Shown here piece by piece: positions 7,410-14,333 of a stretch of 32,354 bases of DNA. The notes beneath the pieces were generated by a model. That model was not told where the DNA came from, made no database searches, and worked only from the letters and a program-made list of their open reading frames with translations. This DNA is from Ruminococcaceae bacterium UBA7080 (GTDB taxonomy: Bacteria; Bacillota; Clostridia; Oscillospirales; Acutalibacteraceae), in assembly GCA_002493595.1 (NCBI GenBank), contig DKZG01000026.1, positions 1-32,354 on the forward strand, written 5' to 3'. A program made the translations under genes and the position numbers. Each line of letters opens with the position of its first letter. Position 1 is the stretch's first letter.

Positions 7410-9608
7410 ATGGAAATGAATTTAATTGAAAAGACTCCAGTTCTTAAAAACATTGAAAGTTGTACGCATAATTCTGCCATACTTTGTAAGCAATTAAATT
7501 GTTTTACAAACTCTTATGCATTAAAATATCCAAACTGTTGTGATTTAATTAATTGTGATAATTGCCCATATAGTCTTCGTGATAATAAAAATATTGATGA
7601 CTTAAATCAAGATGAAAAAAAGAAATGGAAGAGTGCCTTAGAAAAATTCTATATTACACCTGAAAATGTATTACATAAAGAATTAGATATTGAACAGACC
7701 TTAAAAATATTTTCAGATCTTTTTGACGATTATCGTACCCCATTTCGAAAAGAAGAGGAACGCATAATATACACTGAGGCTTTTAGAAGATTACAATATA
7801 AAACACAAGTGATGATAAATTCAGCCTCTGATGATCAAAGAACGCGATTACTACATTCATTAGAAGTTCAAAAAATCAGCAGAAAAATTGCTGTGGCGTT
7901 AAAGGCAAATTATGAACTTACAGATGCCATTGCAATTGCTCACGACATTGGACATTCACCATTTGGTCATGCAGGTGAAAGAAAAATAAAACTTTTTTTA
8001 GAAAATGAAATGGCTGGTTCATTTTCACATGCCTTACAAAGTGTAAAGGTTATTGATTTCCTTTGTTCTCATAGAGCGTTAAAGCCTATGGGTTTAAGAG
8101 GTTTAGGAATATCTGATTTAGTACTTGAGGGAATTTTAAAACATGATTCAGATTCATTTAGCGACAATATGGCAACATCGGCTTTTAGACTTCAATATGA
8201 ATGTGATAGATTATATAAACCTGTTGGTGCTAATCCTGCCCAATATAACGATAACGAAATATATATAGGTGGTATTGAAAGCCAAATCGTTTGTTGGGCC
8301 GATAAGATTGCCTATATGAGTCATGATTGGGAAGAATTCGTTGATGTTGGTTTGCTTGAGGTTATGGTCTCAAGAATTAATGAAATAATTATTCAAATGA
8401 ATGATTTTATTGAGAATTCTGATAAAGCAAAATATGAATATTTAGAAAATATAGAATCTGAAAATCTGAATAAAATCAATGAAACTTTCAAAAATTTGAA
8501 AGAACACTTCTATTCTGATAATTATTCGCACAAATTTGATAATAAAAATGATTTGTTTGTAAAAAAGTTAACTGATTTAATTAACATATTAAAAGAAACA
8601 GTTGAATTGCAACAGAAACATCCTAATTCATTTTTGTTGTTTTCAAATGAGCAATATAAAATTATGCATTCATTTTTTAGTGTAGCATATGCTTGGATTA
8701 TAATAACAAAAGTGAAACCCAAAGATATTGGTGGAAAAATTGATATAATTTTTGTTATATATAAATACTTATGCGAGACAACTGCTCATAGAACGGTTCC
8801 GGCATTAATAAAAACTCTTATAGCTAGTTGTTATCATGAATTGTATGAATTTAATATTGAAGGTAAAAGTAGCGAGGAGTTAATTAAGTATTGTAATAAA
8901 TTATGGGAGATAAGTAAGAATACTATTAAAAATAGCGAATATAAGTCTAAATTATGTTCCGAAAGCAAAAAAAGACTGAAAGACGAACTTAAAAAGTCAT
9001 TTATTGTATGTTTTGATCCAGAATACTATAATGCTGTTAACTGTATTGGTAAATTTATTCACGAAGAATTTATTGAAAGTACCAGAGTCCGCTTCATGAC
9101 TAAAAAAGCGGAAATAATAATAGGTAAGCTTCTAAAATTTTATTATTCGAATTATCATATGCTTCCTCTTAAATATAGAAAAAGAATTGAATTAGAAACC
9201 AGTTTGAGTGAAAACATAAATAGAATTAAATATTTGTTGCAGCAATATTATAAAGAAATAATAGAAGAAGCAATCATCGAAGATGAGTGTTCCGGAAATA
9301 ATGCAAGATTTGAACATGTTAAAAAATTAATTATCAAAAAGATTAATAGTATATTGCAAGAAAATATTGATGACTCTAAATTTGATGCAACTAATGATGA
9401 AGAAAAGTATCAGAAGTTTAAAAATGAAGTTTGTAATACTATTATTTCAAATGAAGCATTTGCAAAAGATGCTATAAAACTCAGAATAATAGCTGATTAT
9501 ATTTCAGGAATGACAGATAGAATGGCTGAAAAGAAATATAATGAAATTTGTTCGTCTTCAACACAATGGAGCAGAGCTTTTACTGAAAGAGGAACATTTA
9601 ATATATAA
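7410..9608 (+). CDS. HD-domain dNTP triphosphohydrolase-like protein with Cys-rich N-terminus
   Basis: This 732-residue protein has the dGTPase-type HD core: RRLQYKTQV (126-134), RTRLLHSLEVQ (144-154) with His149, the HD pair at 178-179 in IAHDIGHSPFGHAGE, FSHALQSVKVI (205-215) and ADKIAY with Asp298. The family hydrolyses dNTPs to nucleosides and triphosphate; some members starve phages of nucleotides. It is longer than typical dGTPases (about 450-500 residues). The first 55 residues hold seven cysteines (18, 26, 31, 43, 44, 49, 52), a possible metal-binding module, and residues beyond about 320 form a long helical region I cannot assign. RBS is GAGAGGAA. A metallophosphoesterase gene follows 34 bases later, probably in the same transcript. 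Confidence 0.82.
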   Translation: MEMNLIEKTPVLKNIESCTHNSAILCKQLNCFTNSYALKYPNCCDLINCDNCPYSLRDNKNIDDLNQDEKKKWKSALEKFYITPENVLHKELDIEQTLKIFSDLFDDYRTPFRKEEERIIYTEAFRRLQYKTQVMINSASDDQRTRLLHSLEVQKISRKIAVALKANYELTDAIAIAHDIGHSPFGHAGERKIKLFLENEMAGSFSHALQSVKVIDFLCSHRALKPMGLRGLGISDLVLEGILKHDSDSFSDNMATSAFRLQYECDRLYKPVGANPAQYNDNEIYIGGIESQIVCWADKIAYMSHDWEEFVDVGLLEVMVSRINEIIIQMNDFIENSDKAKYEYLENIESENLNKINETFKNLKEHFYSDNYSHKFDNKNDLFVKKLTDLINILKETVELQQKHPNSFLLFSNEQYKIMHSFFSVAYAWIIITKVKPKDIGGKIDIIFVIYKYLCETTAHRTVPALIKTLIASCYHELYEFNIEGKSSEELIKYCNKLWEISKNTIKNSEYKSKLCSESKKRLKDELKKSFIVCFDPEYYNAVNCIGKFIHEEFIESTRVRFMTKKAEIIIGKLLKFYYSNYHMLPLKYRKRIELETSLSENINRIKYLLQQYYKEIIEEAIIEDECSGNNARFEHVKKLIIKKINSILQENIDDSKFDATNDEEKYQKFKNEVCNTIISNEAFAKDAIKLRIIADYISGMTDRMAEKKYNEICSSSTQWSRAFTERGTFNI

Positions 9609-9642
9609 CAATCGTTTTAATAACGAGATAAGGATATTTATT

Positions 9643-11184
9643 ATGGGATTTAGATTTACTCTTGAATCAGCAAACACTGTGGCAAATTTAACATGTGGTA
9701 GAATTTATTCATGCTATGATGGTATTTATAGTTCTTATGAAAATTATGAAGGTTTTTTGCATTTTCTGGAAACTTTTTCGGAAAACATATATTCCAATAG
9801 AAATGATATTATTCTTTATGACATATATAGAATCAAAAAAACAATTAAATCACTAGGCTATCAAGAAAAAAAGAAAGACGTAATTGAGGTATTTAGAAAC
9901 AAATCAATTTTAAATGAGCTACGCCAGTTATCCTTGATTTTTGATGAATGCCGTGTGAAGTCTTTATTGTTGCCATCATTAGGATGTAAGGAATCAAATT
10001 ATATGGATGATTTTATGACATCAGAACATACTATACATAAATTGTTTCATTGGCATCCAGATAATTCTTGTTTAATACTGCAACCACAGGAACGTTTGTA
10101 TAGAAACAGCATAACTATTTTTGATGCTTTTCCGAATTTTGATATTGCTTTAAAACAAGTTGATTTATGGCCAGCTGTAATGTTTTGGGATAGAAATGAT
10201 GATTTTGCTTTTGTACCAGTAAAAAGTAAAAGTGATTTGATGGAATTATATGAGATGCTCTATTTTGAATGTAATTCAATTGCTCAAATTAAAAGATTTG
10301 CTAATAGGAGAAAAGAGTCTAGTTATTACTTTTTTCATTTAAGCGATTTGCATTTTGGAACAAGAAATATTGATGTAACAGAACGAAGATTAAAATCTTT
10401 AATAAAAACACAATTGTCAACATTGGAATTTGACGATAAAGTGGATTTTATTGTTACTGGTGATGCAGTAGATAGCCCATCTAAAGTTAATAATGATAAG
10501 TATATTGATTTTTCTGACTTCTTGGAATCAAAGAGTGGAAAAGAACCGATTTTTGTTTTAGGTAATCATGATGTTAATAGGATTGGACTTGCATTTAACC
10601 ATAATAATCAGACTCTTGCAAATACCGTTGGACGATATCCTAAAATTGAAGTTAATGATGAAATAAAAGTTATTTTTTTACTATTTAATTCAAATACAAA
10701 TGGGCATTTAGCCGAAGGTGAAATAGGATATGAACAAATGACTGAGATGGGAAATATTCTTGACAAGGTTAATGATATATGGAAATATAAATTAGTCGCT
10801 GTACTTCATCATCATGTTGCACATATTGAAAAACCTGATTTTTATGATGAACGGTGGTATAAAAAAATTCTTTCAAAAGATTTTCTTGAAAATTCGCTTC
10901 GGCTAATTGATGCTGATTTGTTTTTAGAATGGCTAAAGGCAAGAGAAGTGAAACTTGTATTACATGGACATAAACACATTCCTGTTATTTCTGAATTGGA
11001 CGGAATACATATAATTTCTTGTGGTTCTTCTACAGGGCAGATCACCCATAAAGACCGAAGAAAGACCTATTTGAGTTATAATGTGTTGAAATTTACGAAA
11101 GACAATGTGGTATGTACTCAATTTGCTGAAGAGTTACTCGGCGCTGGAGTGAAAGATATTCGTTCTGTTGTTATCGAATATTAG
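9643..11184 (+). CDS. Calcineurin-like metallophosphoesterase with an unrecognised N-terminal domain
   Basis: I start this 513-residue protein at ATG 9643, which has ATAAGGA upstream; an earlier in-frame ATG at 9541 lies inside the previous gene without an RBS. Residues about 228-460 carry all metallophosphoesterase blocks: DLH (235-237), GD (273-274), GNHD (307-310), HHH (389-391) and GHKH (442-445), so a two-metal phosphodiesterase or phosphatase is expected. Residues 1-220 match no domain I know; they include LLLPSLGC and WPAVMFWDR. Pairing with an HD-type dNTPase suggests a joint nucleotide-directed function, perhaps defence. The substrate is unknown. Confidence 0.85.
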   Translation: MGFRFTLESANTVANLTCGRIYSCYDGIYSSYENYEGFLHFLETFSENIYSNRNDIILYDIYRIKKTIKSLGYQEKKKDVIEVFRNKSILNELRQLSLIFDECRVKSLLLPSLGCKESNYMDDFMTSEHTIHKLFHWHPDNSCLILQPQERLYRNSITIFDAFPNFDIALKQVDLWPAVMFWDRNDDFAFVPVKSKSDLMELYEMLYFECNSIAQIKRFANRRKESSYYFFHLSDLHFGTRNIDVTERRLKSLIKTQLSTLEFDDKVDFIVTGDAVDSPSKVNNDKYIDFSDFLESKSGKEPIFVLGNHDVNRIGLAFNHNNQTLANTVGRYPKIEVNDEIKVIFLLFNSNTNGHLAEGEIGYEQMTEMGNILDKVNDIWKYKLVAVLHHHVAHIEKPDFYDERWYKKILSKDFLENSLRLIDADLFLEWLKAREVKLVLHGHKHIPVISELDGIHIISCGSSTGQITHKDRRKTYLSYNVLKFTKDNVVCTQFAEELLGAGVKDIRSVVIEY

Positions 11185-11376
11185 AATTTGTTAAAACGAT
11201 TAAATTATTTTGTGGAAAGGGACTACACAATGGTGTTAGTAGTATAGTAATACCAACTATATTTCTGTTGTTTGTAGAACTCATATTATAATCTGATACT
11301 TATATGGAAATAAAAATTGTTATTTAAAGTTTTGTGTACATTTTTTAATATGGTTGATTTAATTTTGCATTTTATG
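11185..11376. other. Intergenic gap between phosphoesterase and MNT genes
   Basis: This short AT-rich gap has no ORF. The phosphoesterase gene has no clear terminator. A weak inverted repeat GGTGTTAGTAGTATAGTAATACC lies near 11233-11255 split by unpaired bases; I would not call it functional. Confidence 0.3.
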
Positions 11377-11382
11377 TATACT
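11377..11382 (+). promoter_or_regulatory. Promoter of the MNT/HEPN pair
   Basis: TTGATT (11354-11359) and TATACT (11377-11382) are 17 bases apart, 29 bases upstream of the MNT start codon. The coordinates mark the -10 box. Confidence 0.6.
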
Positions 11383-11411
11383 AGTAGTAAGATAGTATTA
11401 GTGGTGATTAT

Positions 11412-11750
11412 ATGTGTACAAAGAGTGAACTGAATATTATAACCTCAGCTGTTGCTGAAGAAGCAAAGCGACTTCTCGGTGACAAGCTTGATGCTGTCAT
11501 TCTTTACGGCTCATATGCCCGCGGTGATTATGATGATGAGTCCGATATTGATATCATGGTAAAAATCAAAGGCTCAAGAAATGAATTAAAAAAGTACAGA
11601 TATGATTTAATTGATTTCGGCAGTGATTTATCTTTAGAGCATGAAATTACAGTATCAATTTTGCTTTATGATACGGAAACATTCGACAGATACAGAAACG
11701 CTATGCCGTTTTTGCGTAATGTTCAAAAGGATGGTGTTAATGTTGCTTGA
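11412..11750 (+). CDS. MNT-type nucleotidyltransferase antitoxin
   Basis: This 112-residue protein is a minimal nucleotidyltransferase: YGSYARGDYDDESDIDIMV spans 32-50, with the Gly-Ser of the active site at 33-34 and metal-binding Asp45 and Asp47. MNT antitoxins of this size neutralise HEPN toxins, in studied cases by adenylylating or otherwise modifying the toxin near its active site. The HEPN gene overlaps its 3' end, as in known HEPN/MNT pairs. The RBS (GTGGTGA) is poor. Confidence 0.88.
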   Translation: MCTKSELNIITSAVAEEAKRLLGDKLDAVILYGSYARGDYDDESDIDIMVKIKGSRNELKKYRYDLIDFGSDLSLEHEITVSILLYDTETFDRYRNAMPFLRNVQKDGVNVA

Positions 11751-12144
11751 TAATAGTGTAAAAGAATTATCGGAATTACAGATTAACAGAGCAAAAGAAT
11801 TAATTAAGTATATACCTGCTTATATTGAACTTGGTGATTATAATTCTGTTGTTAATAGATCCTATTACGCAGCGTTTCACGGTATAAAGTCTATAGAATT
11901 GCTTGACGGCTTTGATTCAAAAAAGCATTCCGGTGTAATATCGTATTTTAGATTAAATTATATTAAGACAGGATTGATTGATTCAAAATTTTCAAAAATA
12001 ATTGGCCGCTTACAGGAAGCCAGAGAAGCAAGTGATTATGATGTTATGGAAATTTTCGGTTTGCAGGATGCAAAGGAAATGTTTGAAATGGCAAAAGAAT
12101 TTGTAAATGCTATTGAAAAATATTTAACTGAAAAATTAGATTGA
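11740..12144 (+). CDS. HEPN-domain toxin (putative RNase) of an HEPN/MNT pair
   Basis: The preferred start is ATG 11740, eight bases after AAAGGA and overlapping the MNT stop by 11 bases; ATG 11731 is too close to the RBS. The 134-residue product is all-helical. R40 and H47 in NRSYYAAFH fit the RX4-6H motif of HEPN ribonucleases, and AREASDYD follows at 94-101 as in this subfamily. Such toxins cleave RNA, and the pair can act as a stabilisation or abortive-infection module. It is the last gene of the island, about 250 bases from the right attachment site. Confidence 0.85.
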   Translation: MLLDNSVKELSELQINRAKELIKYIPAYIELGDYNSVVNRSYYAAFHGIKSIELLDGFDSKKHSGVISYFRLNYIKTGLIDSKFSKIIGRLQEAREASDYDVMEIFGLQDAKEMFEMAKEFVNAIEKYLTEKLD

Positions 12145-12218
12145 TGTTTTAATTGCTTCGTCAGCACTTATGAAGTAGGGTCGGTTTATAATTTGTAGGG
12201 TGTATTAAAAATTTCTAC

Positions 12219-12286
12219 AGCATCAAAATGTCATCGATTTTCTTCTATAAGTAAAAAATTTGCAAGAGCATCAATAAAGCATCAAA
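12219..12286 (+). repeat. Right-end AGCATCAAA repeats (candidate integrase arm sites)
   Basis: AGCATCAAAA at 12219-12228, AGCATCAA at 12267-12274 and AGCATCAAAG at 12278-12287 mirror the left-end set in sequence and number. They lie between the HEPN gene and the tRNA remnant. Confidence 0.6.
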
Positions 12287-12302
12287 GTGAATAAAAATGA
12301 TA

Positions 12303-12340
12303 AAACGGTGTTTCATTTTTGTTGAAACGCCGTTATTTTA
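12303..12340 (+). terminator. Terminator at the right end of the island
   Basis: AACGGTGTTTCA pairs with TGAAACGCCGTT with one G-T pair, followed by ATTTTAT. It probably ends MNT/HEPN transcription before the attachment site. Confidence 0.7.
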
Positions 12341-12341
12341 T

Positions 12342-12413
12342 GGCACGCGGTTTATTAGACCGCATCCACTCTAAAACCGCGTGCCGAGGGTTCAAGTCCT
12401 TCTGCCCCTGCCA
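12342..12413 (+). other. Right attachment site with tRNA-Trp 3' half
   Basis: Positions 12369-12413 read as the 3' half of tRNA-Trp: anticodon loop CTCTAAA, stem ACCGC, variable GTGCC, T-arm GAGGG-TTCAAGT-CCTTC, acceptor TGCCCCT, G and CCA. The 5' half is absent: the bases before the loop (ATCCA) cannot pair with ACCGC. The middle anticodon base is T instead of C (CTA, not CCA). A perfect 12-bp inverted repeat, GGCACGCGGTTT (12342-12353) and AAACCGCGTGCC (12374-12385), brackets 20 bases and may be the core-type integrase site. Not a functional tRNA. Confidence 0.75.
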
Positions 12414-12454
12414 AAAAGAGACAAGTTTCGACAAAATGAAACTTGTCTCTTTTC
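12414..12454 (+). terminator. Terminator just outside the right attachment site
   Basis: AAAAGAGACAAGTTTC pairs with GAAACTTGTCTCTTTT. It starts at the base after CCA and is probably the original tRNA-Trp terminator, or the one brought by a second element inserted earlier. Confidence 0.85.
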
Positions 12455-12487
12455 TATAGTGATTACAATCAAATATTGACCTTTATA

Positions 12488-12525
12488 GAGCCGATTTTAG
12501 AAAAATCAGCTCTTTTTTCTTTATC
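12488..12525 (+). terminator. Second hairpin with T run
   Basis: GAGCCGATTTT and AAAATCAGCTC pair with one bulge and are followed by TTTTTTCTTT. It shields the accessory operon from upstream transcription. Confidence 0.6.
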
Positions 12526-12625
12526 TTTCTCTGTTTGGCTAATTAAATTACCTTTTAAATCCACTAATAAAAACATTTATCTAATTTAAGCAAAATGCAA
12601 ATTCCACTAATATTTATGTTTAGTG

Positions 12626-12654
12626 TTGAAAGTAATATGAAATCAAATTATAAT
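12626..12654 (+). promoter_or_regulatory. Promoter of the recombinase/KilA-N/channel/FRG operon
   Basis: TTGAAA (12626-12631) and TATAAT (12649-12654) are 17 bases apart, close to the vegetative consensus. AAAGGATGATG follows directly, so this promoter should transcribe all four genes up to the terminator near 15.95 kb. Confidence 0.7.
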
Positions 12655-12664
12655 AAAAGAAAGG

Positions 12665-13069
12665 ATGATGTAAAAGACATTATCAAAATTAAAATCAAAA
12701 GAGTTTGGAAAAGTTTGTTATGGTTTCAGGCGTAATAAACAAGGTCTTATAGAAACAGATACTGAAAAAGCAAATATTGTAAAACAGATATTTAATTTGT
12801 ATAAAAGTGGAAGTAGTTTAGAGGATATACAAGGATACTTATTGCAGAATAATATCCCTTCACCATCAGAAAATGCAAAATGGAGCAGGGACGTTTTAAA
12901 TAAAGTCTTAAATAATTATAAGTACACAAAGGGTGTTATATCATATACCGATTTTTGTGATGTGTATGTCATGAAAACCTCTAACTCACGAAATACGAAT
13001 CGAACGGATGAGAGGTATTTATTATGCCAAGAGCTACTAAAGAAGAATTACATTGGGCATATCTTATAA
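12665..13069 (+). pseudogene. Small Recombinase-domain (serine recombinase C-terminal) gene with stop at codon 3
   Basis: The frame begins ATG-ATG-TAA-AAG, so codon 3 is a stop; beyond it the same frame stays open to 13069. It encodes EFGKVCYGFRRNKQGLIET, an IVKQIFNLYKSG segment and SENAKWSRDVLNKVLNNYKY, matching the Recombinase domain that follows the catalytic domain of large serine recombinases. No resolvase catalytic domain (Ser nucleophile) is present, so this is either a stand-alone DNA-binding piece or a remnant. An AAAGG RBS sits before the ATGs. A TTG at 12797 is the next possible start but would delete a third of the domain. The last codons overlap the KilA-N gene. Confidence 0.6.
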
Positions 13070-13617
13070 CAAGAGAAGAAATATTGAAGCGTTTGGATGA
13101 AAAGGTTGAAATAGATGAAGAGGATTGGACCCGCATTAGAGACCATTTGATGGATATGATAATCAGTGGAGAAGCAGATACTTATGAATCTAAAATGATT
13201 GGATGTCTTGAAACAACAGTACAAAAATATCTTTATCCATCAAATGATTATATATCATTAACAGATATTGCGAGAAGATTTAATATCAACAATCCCGGTT
13301 ATCTGATTCAAAGTTGGTTGCGTAGCAGAAATACCATTGAGTTTTTAGGAGAATGGGAACGAAATAATAATCCAGAATTCGATGAATCAGCATTTGAAAT
13401 ATTTATAATGGATGTTCGTTCTCCGTCTTATACATTGACTCCATCAAAATGGATTGATACAGTAAGTGCAATAGGATTAACATCCAAACGCGGTAAAAAC
13501 GGGTGTACTATGGCTCACCCCTTTATAGCCTGTGATTTTGAAATGTGGAATGATATGAAATTCAGATATAAGATGATTAAACACAGTATTGATTTTATGC
13601 AAAAGGGAGAAAGATAA
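13024..13617 (+). CDS. KilA-N domain protein
   Basis: This 197-residue protein has a charged helical N-terminus (1-70) and a KilA-N domain from about 75: NDYISLTDIARRFN, then IQSWLRSRNTIEFLGEWE and WIDTVSAIGLTSKRGKNGCT, followed by the conserved HPFIACDFEMW. KilA-N domains bind nucleic acid and are common in phages, prophages and some defence loci. RBS is GAGAGG eight bases before ATG. Its TAA stop overlaps the channel start (TAATG), so the two are translationally coupled. It is the only gene of this operon without an internal stop. Confidence 0.85.
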   Translation: MPRATKEELHWAYLITREEILKRLDEKVEIDEEDWTRIRDHLMDMIISGEADTYESKMIGCLETTVQKYLYPSNDYISLTDIARRFNINNPGYLIQSWLRSRNTIEFLGEWERNNNPEFDESAFEIFIMDVRSPSYTLTPSKWIDTVSAIGLTSKRGKNGCTMAHPFIACDFEMWNDMKFRYKMIKHSIDFMQKGER

Positions 13618-14333
13618 TGTTAAAGAATTTGTACAAGATAATTGAGCCATCTGGCAATGATAGTTCAAAGTTAAGTTCACTTTATGATATTGCTATGCTG
13701 ATTTGTATTATTGCCAGTATGATTCCGTTGGCAGTAAAATCAGATAGTATAATTTTAAATATTATTGATAAAATTACAGTTACTGTATTTATTATTGATT
13801 ACATATTAAGATTAATTACTGCAAAGCAAAAACTTAATAAAGGCGTTAAATCTTATTTTCTTTATCCACTTCAGCCTATGGCAATTATTGATTTGCTGTC
13901 AATATTGCCGTCACTTATTCCGATAAATGCAGGTTTTAAGGTTTTGAGATTATTCAGAATTGTCAAAACATTCAAGGTATTTCGCAGTTTCAAAATATTC
14001 AGATATTCAAAAAATGTAGAGAGACTTGTTGAAGTATTGAAAAAACAATCTAAATCGTTGATGGCTGTGCTATCAATGGCTGTATTCTATGTGTTGTTTA
14101 CAGCATTAGTTATGTTTAATATCGAACCGGATACATTCAATAACTTTTTTGATGCAATTTATTGGGCTACTATTTCGTTAACAAGTGTAGGTTAAGGTGA
14201 TATAACACCTGTATCAGATGTTGGCAGATTATTTACAATGCTATCTGCATTTGTCGGAGTTGCTATTATTGCATTTCCTTCTGGTATAATAACGGCAGGA
14301 TATTTAGATGTTTTGAATAAGGAGAAAAAATGA
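13617..14333 (+). pseudogene. Voltage-gated-type K+ channel, stop codon in the selectivity filter
   Basis: The full frame would give 238 residues: S1 (about 22-40), S2 (about 55-75), S3 and a basic S4 (FRIVKTFKVFRSFKIFRYSK), S5 (about 148-167), pore helix, filter and S6. The filter reads TSVG-stop-GD: TAA at 14193-14195 replaces the Tyr of the GYGD signature. Beyond the stop, DITPVSDVGRLF and the S6 helix FVGVAIIAFPSGIITAGYL continue in frame to TGA at 14331-14333. Translation ending at TAA would give 192 residues with no ion pathway. Start and stop overlap both neighbours (TAATG, ATGA), so the gene belongs to the operon. One base change (TAT or TAC to TAA) explains the break. Confidence 0.85.

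Larger units (their letters stand above)
1..12413. mobile_element. tRNA-Trp-targeted genomic island (mobilizable-element remnant with defence cargo)
   Basis: The 3' end of a tRNA-Trp gene at 1-22 is repeated exactly at 12392-12413. Between the copies lie a tyrosine integrase (3998-5212), a decayed relaxase (5271-6044), three defence-like modules and broken genes, which is the usual content of an integrative mobilizable element. AGCATCAAA repeats, likely integrase arm sites, occur inside both ends (102-190 and 12219-12286). Only the integrase remains intact among mobility genes; no excisionase, replication or conjugation genes were recognised. The left end restores the tRNA 3' end and brings its own terminator. 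The chromosomal part of the tRNA lies outside the window, so the full length of the direct repeat cannot be read. Confidence 0.87.

Noticed and set aside
9541..9642. An upstream start for the metallophosphoesterase giving 34 extra residues.
   Set aside because: It lies inside the HD gene without an RBS; ATG 9643 has ATAAGGA at good spacing.
12369..12413. A tRNA reading UAG (pyrrolysine-like or suppressor tRNA), because of the CTCTAAA loop.
   Set aside because: The 5' half does not pair: ATCCA cannot form the anticodon stem with ACCGC, and no AGGGGCA acceptor strand lies upstream. It is a tRNA-Trp 3' fragment at an attachment site.
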